A stretch of DNA of 20,356 nt. Source: an uncultured Flavobacteriales bacterium (GTDB lineage Bacteria; Bacteroidota; Bacteroidia; Flavobacteriales_E; Vicingaceae). The position numbers and the translations under genes were made by a program. Below are positions 7,810 through 15,723 of the stretch, in pieces. Location: assembly GCA_937925525.1 (NCBI GenBank), contig CALALS010000105.1, positions 1 through 20,356 on the forward strand, in the 5' to 3' direction. The notes under the pieces were generated by a model. That model was not told the DNA's origin, ran no database searches, and saw only the letters and a program-made list of their open reading frames with translations. How positions within the stretch are numbered: position 1 is the first letter of the stretch; every line of letters begins with the position of its first letter.

Positions 7810-7851
7810 CCTATTCCAACCTTTCCCTCATTTGAAACATCTTATATATAG
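7810..7851 (+). promoter_or_regulatory. ECF sigma promoter C, before the 148-residue lipoprotein
   Basis: CCAACC (7816-7821), 16 bases, then CATCTTAT (7838-7845) and ATATAG. It is nearly identical to site B in both boxes and in the AT-rich flanks (AATAATTTTT CCTATT upstream, GAAA downstream). It lies after a terminator, so it is probably the only promoter for the lipoprotein at 7872. Confidence 0.75.
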
Positions 7852-7871
7852 AAATCAATAAAATAAAAATC

Positions 7872-8318
7872 ATGAAAAAACAACTAATAGTAACACTAGC
7901 ATCTATTTTTATTTCATCTGCAGCAATTACAAGCTGTAAAAAATATGAAGAAGGTGGGCCGGTTAAAAAGGCAGATAAAATAATTGTTAAAGAATGGGCT
8001 AGAGAAAGGGCATACAAAGATGGCTCTCCTGTTGAAGAAGTACAGGAAAATCCACAAATTGGTGAAGTAACAGAAAATATGATATTTAATGACAACGGAA
8101 ACTACAAATCAGAAAATGGTACTGTAGCACTATCAGGAACATGGAGTCTTGAAAATAAAAACAAGCAATTGAAAATTGTAATCTCTTCTCCAAATGATAA
8201 GGCGAGCACTTATACTTATGATATTATAAAACTAACAGATGGCTCAGACGGTGAATTGATTTTCGAGCACACTTTAGACGGAAAGCTTTATCGATACGAG
8301 TGCAGATCCTCTAAATAA
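7872..8318 (+). CDS. Putative lipocalin-like lipoprotein, likely ECF sigma target
   Basis: A 148-residue protein with a lipoprotein signal: two Lys at 2-3, a hydrophobic core, then ITSC with the lipidated Cys at 22, followed by KKYEE. The mature part has the order seen in small lipocalin-like Bacteroidota lipoproteins: a Trp segment near the N-terminus (KEWAR), then MIFNDNGNYKSENG, then LSGTWSLENKNKQLKIVISS, then a strand reading YTYDIIKLTDGSDGELIF. The family assignment is tentative. Such proteins are often periplasmic or outer-membrane anchored, with poorly known ligands. It is alone between a terminator and a convergent gene, with ECF-type site C 27 bases before the ATG. That makes it the cleanest candidate reporter of the sigma factor encoded at 5288. 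Confidence 0.85.
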   Translation: MKKQLIVTLASIFISSAAITSCKKYEEGGPVKKADKIIVKEWARERAYKDGSPVEEVQENPQIGEVTENMIFNDNGNYKSENGTVALSGTWSLENKNKQLKIVISSPNDKASTYTYDIIKLTDGSDGELIFEHTLDGKLYRYECRSSK

Positions 8319-8327
8319 TTTTTTCTT

Positions 8328-8354
8328 TTAAGGGAGAGAAATTCTCTCCCTTAA
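8328..8354 (+). terminator. Hairpin terminator between convergent genes
   Basis: Perfect 11-base-pair stem (8328-8338 with 8344-8354) and a 5-base loop, containing GGGAGAG against CTCTCCC. A short T-rich stretch follows on the plus side, so it ends the lipoprotein transcript. The minus-strand side is followed by A rather than T, so it is a poor terminator for ribE. Its right arm includes the ribE stop codon (8351-8353). Confidence 0.7.
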
Positions 8355-8944
8355 TTATCATTTTTCCCCATTAACTGCTTAATGTATTTTCCCATCATAT
8401 CGAATTCTATGTTTACGGAATCAGTAAGCTTAATGTATTGAATATTGGTATGCTCAAAAGTATAAGGGATAATTGCCACCGAAAAAGCTATTTCAGTTAC
8501 ATCAAAAACGGTAAGGCTAATGCCGTTCAAACAGATAGAACCTTTTTCTACCAACAAACCTTCATGCTTTTGCTTCAGCTCAAATCGGTAAACGTAACTT
8601 CCGTCTTGGTTGGTAACATTTTGGCATATTGCGGTTGTATCTACATGACCTTGCACCATATGTCCATCAAGTCTGTCGCCCATTTTTAAGGCACGCTCAA
8701 GGTTTACTTTATCGCCCACCTTCAATAAACCAATATTGCTTTTATCTAGTGTTTCTTTAATGGCAACTACTTCATGCTTATCGGCATCTACTTTGGTAAC
8801 GGTAAGGCAAACGCCATTGTGCGCCACACTTTGGTCTATCTTAAATTCAGAAGAAATACTCGACTGAACCTGTAATACAATGTTTTCTTGATTTTTGGTG
8901 ATTTCTACTACTTCGCCTAATACCTCAACTATTCCTGTAAACAT
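8351..8944 (-). CDS. ribE: Riboflavin synthase, alpha chain
   Basis: A 197-residue enzyme that converts two 6,7-dimethyl-8-ribityllumazine molecules into riboflavin and the pyrimidinedione precursor. It has two tandem lumazine-binding barrels, about 1-97 and 98-190. Motifs seen: the universal MFTGIVE start, SVAHNGVCLTV at 39-49 (Cys46), GHMVQGHVD at 94-102 linking the two barrels, KGSICLNGISLTV at 134-146 (Ser143) and the IPYTFEHTN segment at 159-167. A trimerisation helix follows. The ATG lies one base after the stop of the upstream T9SS protein, so it is probably cotranscribed and translationally coupled with it. No FMN riboswitch or other rib gene is visible. Confidence 0.97.
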   Translation of the reverse strand: MFTGIVEVLGEVVEITKNQENIVLQVQSSISSEFKIDQSVAHNGVCLTVTKVDADKHEVVAIKETLDKSNIGLLKVGDKVNLERALKMGDRLDGHMVQGHVDTTAICQNVTNQDGSYVYRFELKQKHEGLLVEKGSICLNGISLTVFDVTEIAFSVAIIPYTFEHTNIQYIKLTDSVNIEFDMMGKYIKQLMGKNDN

Positions 8945-8945
8945 A

Positions 8946-11561
8946 CTATTTTCCGCTTCCCTGTTTTCGAATTAATTGCACATTGCCTTTTATGGTTCTA
9001 GGCACAATGCCTTCCAGCAATATTTCATTTACGGTGCAGATGTAAAAATAAACACCGTCAGAACATGGCTTATTGGTTTCGGTGTTCGTACCATCCCAAT
9101 TAATATCTTTATCTGTGGTAGAAAAAACCACATTTCCCCATCGGTTAAAAATAGTTAAGTCAATAGAATCAATATATCGATAAGGGAAAGGAACAAAGAA
9201 ATCATTTTTACCGTCATTACCCGGTGTAAATACATTTGGTAACACATAGTACGGACAATTATCTACGCAAACGGTATCTTTTATTACGCTTTCGTTTCCA
9301 AAAGAATCAATGGCCGTAACATAATAACAACCGGCTATACTTTCTAATGGCCCATGCTGATATACTGTATCCACTTCGGTAGAAGATGAATAAATTACTT
9401 TAAACTCTCCTTCCTTACCAAAATGATGATATACTTTATAACTCACCACATCATCAGCACAACTAAGGTTTGGATTATTCCAAATTAAAAGATTAAACTG
9501 TTCAGAACAACTATCTACAATAGCTAAGGTAGGCGGACAAGGCGCTTCCAAATCTTCAGGTGCCTTACAGGTTTTTTGTGAACGGTTAAATAATGGTTTG
9601 GTCGTTCCGGGTGTAAAATATTGTCCTTTGCTTCTTACGTAATAACAATAGCTAACGCCATTGGCCAAACTATCATCTACATAAGATTTAGTGGTAACGG
9701 TAGTCAAAGAATCATAAACTCCTGTTGCAAAGTTTCTTCTAAAAATAGTGTATTCGCTATTCGCCCAGGGAACAGTTTCATTCCAGGAAAGCGTTAACTG
9801 ATTATCGGCAGGAGTAATGTTTAAGAAAATAGATTGCGCCACACTAGATTTCCCTACTAGCTGATAGCCGTTACCCGTACTATAAAAATCAATTCGATAA
9901 ACATAATAATTCTGGGATGTATTCAATAAACTATCTACATAAGTAGTGTCATTAATAGTAAGCGTAGAATCAATTAGTGTGAAATTGGCAAAGTTGTTTT
10001 CGGCTCTGTAAATCAAATAATGATATGGTCCGGGATTAGCAACCGTGTCATGCTCGGTTGGCTTAGACCAGTTTACGTTTATCTTACCTAAAGTAGTACT
10101 TGTTGAATCTACATCTACATGAGTAATTAAAGGCACATCTTTTTTAAGTGTATCGCAAATTTCTACGGATGCAATACTTTCCGCATTATCTGAAAAATAA
10201 GATGTCACCATATAACAATATGCCGTTCCGGGAACTAAGCCTTTGCCATTATTATCATCTAAATAAGAAGTAGTGTTCACACCACTAATGGTTTTAATTA
10301 AAGAATAGCCTGTATAAGCAGGAACACCTGTTTCACAATAAGCAGGAGTATAACCGTAATAGTTTATTTTTCTGTAAATTTTATACCCAATAGCATTGTT
10401 ACATGCTTTGTTCCAGGTAACGTTAATGGCATTTCCTTGAGGAGCAGTTTGTAGGTTAGTCGGTGGTGGTGCAATTACAGTTATTTGCACCGTTTCTAAA
10501 TCTACCAATACAGGAAAGTTATCGTCTTCTGCTTTAAAGTTAACCTGATAAGGTTGCTTTCTCACATGGTCGCAATTCGTTTCCCAATAAAATGTTCCCG
10601 TTACTGAATTGGCATTAAAAGTAGGCGGAAAGAAAATAGCAGGGCTATTCGTCAACACTAATGGGCCGCCATTGGCTGTCAATTTTAGTTTGTCTTGTGG
10701 ATCAGTAGGGTTAGATGCATTAACATTAAAAATTAAAGTATCGTTAGCTATTACACAAATGTCGGCAATGTCTTGAATATTTGGTGGGTCATGCTGACAA
10801 ATACCCACTGTAATTTGCATATCTCTTAATACAGTACCTATTAACTTTCCATTTCTATACTCACTAATTAAAATGGCAATATTGTACTCTCCTTGTTTTT
10901 TGGGTGAGTTCCAAATAAAATCTCCGGTAATTGGGTTCAGACTAATATTGTTTGCCGGACCGGGATTTACCTGATTAGGGTAAAGATAACCCGGTATTGC
11001 ACTTCCATTATTTCCTTTACAATCAATCAAAGAGTAAGCAAGGCTATCTCCATCGGCATCAAACGCACCGGGATTATGAATATATATTTTATCCAAACAA
11101 GCATTGTCTATTGGCGGGTTTAAAAGCTGAGGAGAGTTATTATAACCTAATGTCAAGGCAAAGGGGTCAATCAATAGTCTCGATTCAATATAAAATGGAA
11201 CGTTTACAGAGTTCGGAATATTTTCACTACCCGCATTTCTGTTTGGGTCTAAAACTGAAATAGTATAAGAACCGGGACCGGGATAAATATGCTGTGATAC
11301 ATATGTATTTTTTTGAATAATAGAAGATACGGCCGTAATATTTGTCCGTTGAATAGTATCTAATGTGTTGTCTCCCCAAACTACTTCCAGCTCCGGTCTA
11401 TCTGCAGGGCTATTTGGGTCGGTATAAGTAACTACCGTAATTTCATATTTAAAACCTGAAATATGTCGGTAAGTAATTTCTCCGGCTCTATTATGCGTAG
11501 CAAAGGAAACAGAAACTATTCCCAAAAAAAGAAAAAATAATATGTGTTTTAGTCCTTTCAA
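8946..11561 (-). CDS. T9SS type B surface protein with gliding-motility-associated C-terminal domain and Fn3-like repeats
   Basis: An 871-residue secreted protein. A signal peptide (1-21, ending SVSFA) precedes a region with ATHNRAGEITYRHI, the opening found in many large Bacteroidota surface proteins. The middle (about 365-765) contains several fibronectin type III-like units, seen as repeated Trp-Asn/Trp-Ser strands and TSYLDD / TTYVDS / KSYVDDS turns ending in YCYYV- or YYVYR-type strands. The last 100 residues (771-871) carry the type B sorting signature: NVFTPGNDGKNDFF, IFNRWGNVVF, WDGTN and DGVYFY. It would be exported by Sec, then by T9SS to the cell surface, possibly attached through SprF-like partners. 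The start is TTG at 11561-11559: a stop codon lies directly upstream in frame, there is no nearby ATG, and the signal peptide begins here. Ligand unknown; adhesion is a guess. Confidence 0.9.
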   Translation of the reverse strand: MKGLKHILFFLFLGIVSVSFATHNRAGEITYRHISGFKYEITVVTYTDPNSPADRPELEVVWGDNTLDTIQRTNITAVSSIIQKNTYVSQHIYPGPGSYTISVLDPNRNAGSENIPNSVNVPFYIESRLLIDPFALTLGYNNSPQLLNPPIDNACLDKIYIHNPGAFDADGDSLAYSLIDCKGNNGSAIPGYLYPNQVNPGPANNISLNPITGDFIWNSPKKQGEYNIAILISEYRNGKLIGTVLRDMQITVGICQHDPPNIQDIADICVIANDTLIFNVNASNPTDPQDKLKLTANGGPLVLTNSPAIFFPPTFNANSVTGTFYWETNCDHVRKQPYQVNFKAEDDNFPVLVDLETVQITVIAPPPTNLQTAPQGNAINVTWNKACNNAIGYKIYRKINYYGYTPAYCETGVPAYTGYSLIKTISGVNTTSYLDDNNGKGLVPGTAYCYMVTSYFSDNAESIASVEICDTLKKDVPLITHVDVDSTSTTLGKINVNWSKPTEHDTVANPGPYHYLIYRAENNFANFTLIDSTLTINDTTYVDSLLNTSQNYYVYRIDFYSTGNGYQLVGKSSVAQSIFLNITPADNQLTLSWNETVPWANSEYTIFRRNFATGVYDSLTTVTTKSYVDDSLANGVSYCYYVRSKGQYFTPGTTKPLFNRSQKTCKAPEDLEAPCPPTLAIVDSCSEQFNLLIWNNPNLSCADDVVSYKVYHHFGKEGEFKVIYSSSTEVDTVYQHGPLESIAGCYYVTAIDSFGNESVIKDTVCVDNCPYYVLPNVFTPGNDGKNDFFVPFPYRYIDSIDLTIFNRWGNVVFSTTDKDINWDGTNTETNKPCSDGVYFYICTVNEILLEGIVPRTIKGNVQLIRKQGSGK

Positions 11562-11665
11562 TTAGTTACAAAAAGTCAATAAAGATACGCAATTTTGTGC
11601 GACTTATTTTGCTTGTACGTAGTAATTCTTAAATATGTTAACTTTACGCTCCAATTCAAAACATC

Positions 11666-13081
11666 ATGAACATAAATTATATTTCAAAACTAAGCAGTAA
11701 TCATCCCATTATAATACTATGTGATAAACCCGAAGACGCTCAAAAAGTTTTATCACTTAGTAAAAAAGAAGTTACTTATTTAAAAACGAAAAAAGGAAGT
11801 TGCCAACTAATGAAAGAAGGCGTTTCTATTTTTGTTGAAGTAGTTGAAAAGAAAGGCCAGGCTCATCTAACTGCTGAAGCATGGAGAAAGCAAGCTGCTA
11901 AAACCATCAGCACGTTAAATTCAGATAAAGCCGTAGAAGCAGAATTAATCAACACATCTAAAGGAAAAGACAGCCTACTAAATTATTTAGAAGGAACTTT
12001 ATTGGCGAACTATCAATTCTCAAAGTATTTTACCGACAAAAAACGAGCACACACGTTAAAAACAATTTCAGTGGTTGGCAAAATGGATGCCGCTCAGGAA
12101 GAAGTGATTAGAGTAGCTAACTCTACTTGTGTTTCAAGAGATTTGGTTAACGAACCCGTATCTTATTTAAGCGCACCTCAACTTTCAGAAGAAATAAAAA
12201 AGATTGGAAAAAACTCCGGCTTTAAAGTTGAGGTGTTTGATAAAAAGAAAATAGAAACCTTAAAAATGGGCGGATTGCTTGCCGTTAATCAAGGAAGTAT
12301 TGACCCTCCTACTTTTAATATTTTAGAGTGGAAACCAAAAAATGCCAAAAACAAAAAACCAATTATTTTGGTTGGAAAAGGCGTTGTTTACGATACAGGT
12401 GGTTTAGACATTAAAACAGGCGGCAGCATGAAAACCATGAAATGTGATATGGCAGGTGCGGCAGCAGTAGTAGGAACCATAGACGCCATTGCGTCTAACA
12501 AACTTCCGGTTCATGTGATTGGCTTAATACCCGCAACCGATAACCGTCCCGGAAAAAATGCTTACGCTGCGGGTGATGTGATAAAAATGCACAACGGCAA
12601 AACAGTTGAAGTACTAAACACCGATGCAGAAGGAAGAATGATTTTAGCAGATGCACTAAGCTATGCTCAAAAATATAAACCACAATTAGTAATTGATTTA
12701 GCTACCCTAACTGGTGCTGCCGTAAGAGCAATTGGCACACACGGAGTAGTAGCTATGGGAACGGCAGATGAAAAAACAGTTGCCAAACTTAAAAGTTCCG
12801 GTAACGAAACCTACGAAAGAATTGCCGAAATGCCTTTCTGGGATGAGTATGGCGATCAATTAAAATCTACCATTGCCGACATTACCAATTTAGGAGGCCC
12901 AACGGCAGGCGCTATTACAGCAGGTAAATTTTTACAACACTTTACAGATTACCCTTGGATACATTTAGACATTGCCGGGCCATCATTTTTAGATAAAGCA
13001 GAGTCTTACCGAACTGTAGGCGGAACAGGCGTTGGAGTTAGATTGTTATACCATTTTATTAAAACAAACTACGCTAAGTAG
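11666..13081 (+). CDS. Leucyl aminopeptidase family protein (peptidase M17)
   Basis: A 471-residue cytosolic zinc/manganese aminopeptidase that removes N-terminal residues from peptides. The catalytic half holds all expected residues: VGKGVVYDTGG with Lys238 and Asp243, Lys250, MKCDMAG with Asp261, and the family signature NTDAEGRM with Asp320, Glu322 and Arg324. The usual signature ends in Leu; here it is Met. The NEPVSYLSAPQL segment (162-173) leads into this domain. The N-terminal 150 residues are the divergent macro-like domain, here shorter and poorly conserved. It is followed by pdxA after 21 bases, so an operon is likely. TAACTTTA at 11639-11646, resembling a -7 box, sits 20 bases before the ATG, but I find no well-spaced -33 partner. 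Confidence 0.95.
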   Translation: MNINYISKLSSNHPIIILCDKPEDAQKVLSLSKKEVTYLKTKKGSCQLMKEGVSIFVEVVEKKGQAHLTAEAWRKQAAKTISTLNSDKAVEAELINTSKGKDSLLNYLEGTLLANYQFSKYFTDKKRAHTLKTISVVGKMDAAQEEVIRVANSTCVSRDLVNEPVSYLSAPQLSEEIKKIGKNSGFKVEVFDKKKIETLKMGGLLAVNQGSIDPPTFNILEWKPKNAKNKKPIILVGKGVVYDTGGLDIKTGGSMKTMKCDMAGAAAVVGTIDAIASNKLPVHVIGLIPATDNRPGKNAYAAGDVIKMHNGKTVEVLNTDAEGRMILADALSYAQKYKPQLVIDLATLTGAAVRAIGTHGVVAMGTADEKTVAKLKSSGNETYERIAEMPFWDEYGDQLKSTIADITNLGGPTAGAITAGKFLQHFTDYPWIHLDIAGPSFLDKAESYRTVGGTGVGVRLLYHFIKTNYAK

Positions 13082-13102
13082 TTTTTAAAAAAGTATTTTC
13101 AG

Positions 13103-14152
13103 ATGAGTGAAGAAAAAATAAGAGTGGGAATTTCCGTTGGTGATGTAAACGGAATAGGAATGGAAATCATCATAAAGTCATTGGCAGACAACTTAATCAA
13201 TGAAATTTGTACGCCTATTGTTTATGGCTCTTCTAAGGTAGCTTCCTATCACAGAAAAGCCATCAATATGAATGACTTTAACTTTAATATTGTTAAGTCA
13301 GCCGAAGAAGCTCACCACAAAAAAAACAATTTAATCAGCATTTCTGATGAAGAAATAAAAATTGATTTAGGCCAACCTTCTAATAGTTCCGGAAGCTTTG
13401 CTTTCCAGTCATTAGAAGCTGCCACACAAGATTTAATCGATAAAAAAATTGATGTATTGGTTACGGCTCCTATCGATAAAAAAACCATTCAATCCAAAGA
13501 TTTTGAATTTCCGGGTCATACAGAATACTTGGCATCAAAGTCAGGCGACAAAGATGAAGCCGTGATGTTAATGATTCACGACAATATAAAAGTAGGGGTA
13601 GTTACGGGACATGTTCCGTTAAAACAAGTTCCTAAAAAAATTAACTCTGATGTCGTTTTTAAAAAAATTGCAGCCATTAACAGATGCTTAATTCAAGATT
13701 TTGCCATTGAAAAACCTAAAATTGCAGTGTTGGGTTTAAACCCGCATGCAGGTGATGGTGGGCTCTTGGGAACAGAAGAAAAAGATGAGTTGGAAAGAGC
13801 TATACGAGAAGCAAAAAATTCAGGCATGGTAGTATTTGGCCCCTATCCCGCTGACGGTTTTTTCTCTTATGATGAATATACCAAGTTTGATGTAATACTA
13901 GCCATGTATCATGATCAGGGATTAATTCCTTTTAAGCTATTAGCAGAAGGTAGAGGTGTAAATTATACCGGCAACTTATCATTTATCAGAACAAGCCCTG
14001 CACACGGCACAGCCTACAATATTGCCGGAAAAGGCGAAGCAGATGAAACTTCTTTCAGAAATGCCATCTATGCCGCTTGCGATGCTTTTAAAAACAGAAA
14101 AAATCATTTGGAAGCAATAGCAAACCCATTACCTGTTTCTAAAAAGGAGTAA
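13103..14152 (+). CDS. pdxA: 4-hydroxythreonine-4-phosphate dehydrogenase
   Basis: A 349-residue enzyme of the DXP-dependent pyridoxal phosphate pathway. It oxidises 4-phosphohydroxy-L-threonine with NAD(P), and the decarboxylated product condenses with deoxyxylulose phosphate through PdxJ. Seen: GISVGDVNGIGME at the N-terminus, TAPIDKKTI (121-129), PGHTEYLA (137-144), and metal-binding His residues at 170 (GHVPLKQV), 215 (GLNPHAGDGG) and 270 (AMYHDQGLIPFK). The substrate loop near 296-310 reads RTSPAHGTAYNIAGKG. Length fits the family. It lies 21 bases after the aminopeptidase, and there is no obvious promoter between them. No other pdx gene is in the window. Confidence 0.97.
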   Translation: MSEEKIRVGISVGDVNGIGMEIIIKSLADNLINEICTPIVYGSSKVASYHRKAINMNDFNFNIVKSAEEAHHKKNNLISISDEEIKIDLGQPSNSSGSFAFQSLEAATQDLIDKKIDVLVTAPIDKKTIQSKDFEFPGHTEYLASKSGDKDEAVMLMIHDNIKVGVVTGHVPLKQVPKKINSDVVFKKIAAINRCLIQDFAIEKPKIAVLGLNPHAGDGGLLGTEEKDELERAIREAKNSGMVVFGPYPADGFFSYDEYTKFDVILAMYHDQGLIPFKLLAEGRGVNYTGNLSFIRTSPAHGTAYNIAGKGEADETSFRNAIYAACDAFKNRKNHLEAIANPLPVSKKE

Positions 14153-14164
14153 AACTAAATTTGC

Positions 14165-14172
14165 TAACTTTG
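14165..14172 (+). promoter_or_regulatory. Perfect -7 box, candidate promoter for trhO-fur-lgt
   Basis: TAACTTTG matches the Bacteroidota -7 consensus TAnnTTTG exactly, 43 bases before the trhO ATG. I see no good TTTG at the usual 19-21 base distance upstream, so it is either a -7-dominated promoter or a chance match. It implies a leader of roughly 35 bases. Confidence 0.45.
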
Positions 14173-14215
14173 CACACCATTAATTAGTAACCAATAACTC
14201 TAAACTTCATATAGC

Positions 14216-15247
14216 ATGCAACTATATAACAGAATAGATAAAAAGGTGCTGAGAGAAAAAGTTCTGAACAGTCCAAAAGAAAGAACAACTATTTCTTTTT
14301 ACAAGTACCACCAAATTAAAAACCCTAATTTATTTAGAGATTACCTGTTTATTCATTTTTCTGAAGTAGGTGTTCTAGGTAGAATTTATTTAGCCCATGA
14401 AGGTATTAACGCACAAATTTCTGTGCTCAATGAAAATCTTCATAAGTTCAAACAAAAGCTAGACAATATTTCTTTTTTAAACGGAATTCGATTGAATTAT
14501 GCCATTGATGACAATGGAAAATCATTTATCAAATTAGCTATAAAAGTACGCCATAAAATTGTTGCTGACGGCTTAAACGATAAAGAGTTTGATGTTACCA
14601 ATTGCGGCAAACATTTAAAAGCAGAAGAGTTTAATGAATTGACTTCAAAAGAGGACACCATATTGATTGATATGCGTAATCATTACGAGTCAGAAGTTGG
14701 GCATTTTAAAGGTGCGATTTTACCCGATGTAGATTCGTTTAGAGAAGAATTACCTGTGGTAGAAGAAATGATTAAAGGAAAAGAAGATAAGCATATCGTT
14801 ATGTATTGCACAGGTGGAATTCGTTGTGAAAAAGCCAGCGCTTACTTTAAACATAAAGGTTATCCAAATGTTTATCAATTAGAAGGTGGTATTATTGAGT
14901 ATGCCCGACAAGTAAAAAACAAAGGGCTTGAAAATAAATTTATAGGAAAAAACTTTGTGTTTGATGAGCGATTAGGTGAAAGAATTTCTGACGATATTAT
15001 TGCCTCTTGTCATCAATGCGGAGAACCTTGCGATGATCACACCAACTGTAAAAACGAAGGCTGTCATTTATTATTTATTCAGTGTAAAAAGTGTGCTGAA
15101 AAATACGAAGGATGTTGTTCGCAAGAGTGTAATGATATAATTAAATTACCTTTGGAAAAACAAAAAGAGTTGAGAAAAGGAATTGACAAAGGGCACATGG
15201 TATTTAAAAAAGGAAGGGCTGTAAAGCAGAGGTATCAAATAAGTTAA
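14216..15247 (+). CDS. trhO: tRNA uridine(34) hydroxylase, rhodanese-family protein TrhO
   Basis: A 343-residue protein of the YceA/TrhO group, which makes 5-hydroxyuridine at the tRNA wobble position in an oxygen-dependent reaction. The N-terminal part (about 25-120) is the acylphosphatase-like domain, with the typical GRIYLAHEGINAQISV. The rhodanese domain spans about 130-235, with IDMRNHYESEVGHFKGA, and the active-site loop YCTGGIRCEKA places the catalytic Cys at 198. The C-terminal 80 residues are Cys-rich (C265, C268, C272, C278, C283, C290, C293 and others), probably binding zinc. The start is the ATG at 14216. The next gene follows after a single base. The gene name rests on family resemblance; some bacteria have paralogous rhodanese proteins with other roles. 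Confidence 0.92.
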   Translation: MQLYNRIDKKVLREKVLNSPKERTTISFYKYHQIKNPNLFRDYLFIHFSEVGVLGRIYLAHEGINAQISVLNENLHKFKQKLDNISFLNGIRLNYAIDDNGKSFIKLAIKVRHKIVADGLNDKEFDVTNCGKHLKAEEFNELTSKEDTILIDMRNHYESEVGHFKGAILPDVDSFREELPVVEEMIKGKEDKHIVMYCTGGIRCEKASAYFKHKGYPNVYQLEGGIIEYARQVKNKGLENKFIGKNFVFDERLGERISDDIIASCHQCGEPCDDHTNCKNEGCHLLFIQCKKCAEKYEGCCSQECNDIIKLPLEKQKELRKGIDKGHMVFKKGRAVKQRYQIS

Positions 15248-15248
15248 G

Positions 15249-15722
15249 ATGGAAGATAGCACTACAATAAGAACAAAGGTTAAACAAATTTTTACTGAAT
15301 TTTTAGAAAAACATCAGTATCGAAAAACACCTGAGCGCTTTGCTATCTTAGATGAAATCTATTCCCGTAAAAGACATTTTGACGTTGAGAATCTCTACGT
15401 CATCATGAAAGAAAAAAAATACCGTGTAAGTAGAGCAACCATTTACAATACGCTTGATTTATTGATGGAGTGTAGTCTGGTTACCAAGCATCTCTTTAAT
15501 GACAACACGTCTCAATTTGAACAATCCTATGAGTTTGGGCAACATGACCATGCCATTTGTAAAAAATGTAGAGATGTAGTAGAGTTTTGCGACCCAAGAA
15601 TTCAGCATATTCAAAAAACAGTAGAAGAAATTTATGGTTTTAAAGTACAATCACATTCACTCAACTTTTTAGGGTACTGTAAAAAGTGTCAGGACGCTAT
15701 AAATAAAACCAGCCAAAACTGA
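15249..15722 (+). CDS. Fur-family metalloregulator
   Basis: A 157-residue DNA-binding repressor. The winged helix (about 15-85) includes KTPERFAILDEI and the recognition segment RVSRATIYNTLDLL. The dimerisation half has the metal motif QHDHAICKKC at 98-107 (His99, His101, Cys104, Cys107) and a second pair, Cys144 and Cys147. These four Cys form the usual structural zinc site. His43, Glu95, His99, His101, Glu112 and His136 are available for the sensing sites. At the position where PerR has the oxidation-promoting Asp104 this protein has Glu112, which favours a Fur- or Zur-like sensor over PerR, although that rule is not absolute. It starts one base after trhO and ends one base before lgt. Target genes cannot be read from this window. 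Confidence 0.93.
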   Translation: MEDSTTIRTKVKQIFTEFLEKHQYRKTPERFAILDEIYSRKRHFDVENLYVIMKEKKYRVSRATIYNTLDLLMECSLVTKHLFNDNTSQFEQSYEFGQHDHAICKKCRDVVEFCDPRIQHIQKTVEEIYGFKVQSHSLNFLGYCKKCQDAINKTSQN

Positions 15723-15723
15723 T

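Noticed and set aside
11561..11665. Search for a promoter of the type B surface protein on the minus strand
   Set aside because: TATCTTTA resembles a -7 box, but there is no TTTG at the required spacing, so it is not listed.
14189..14216. AACC before trhO as a possible further ECF site
   Set aside because: The sequence 16 bases downstream is ATATAGCA, which does not match C(G/A)TCT(A/T)AT.
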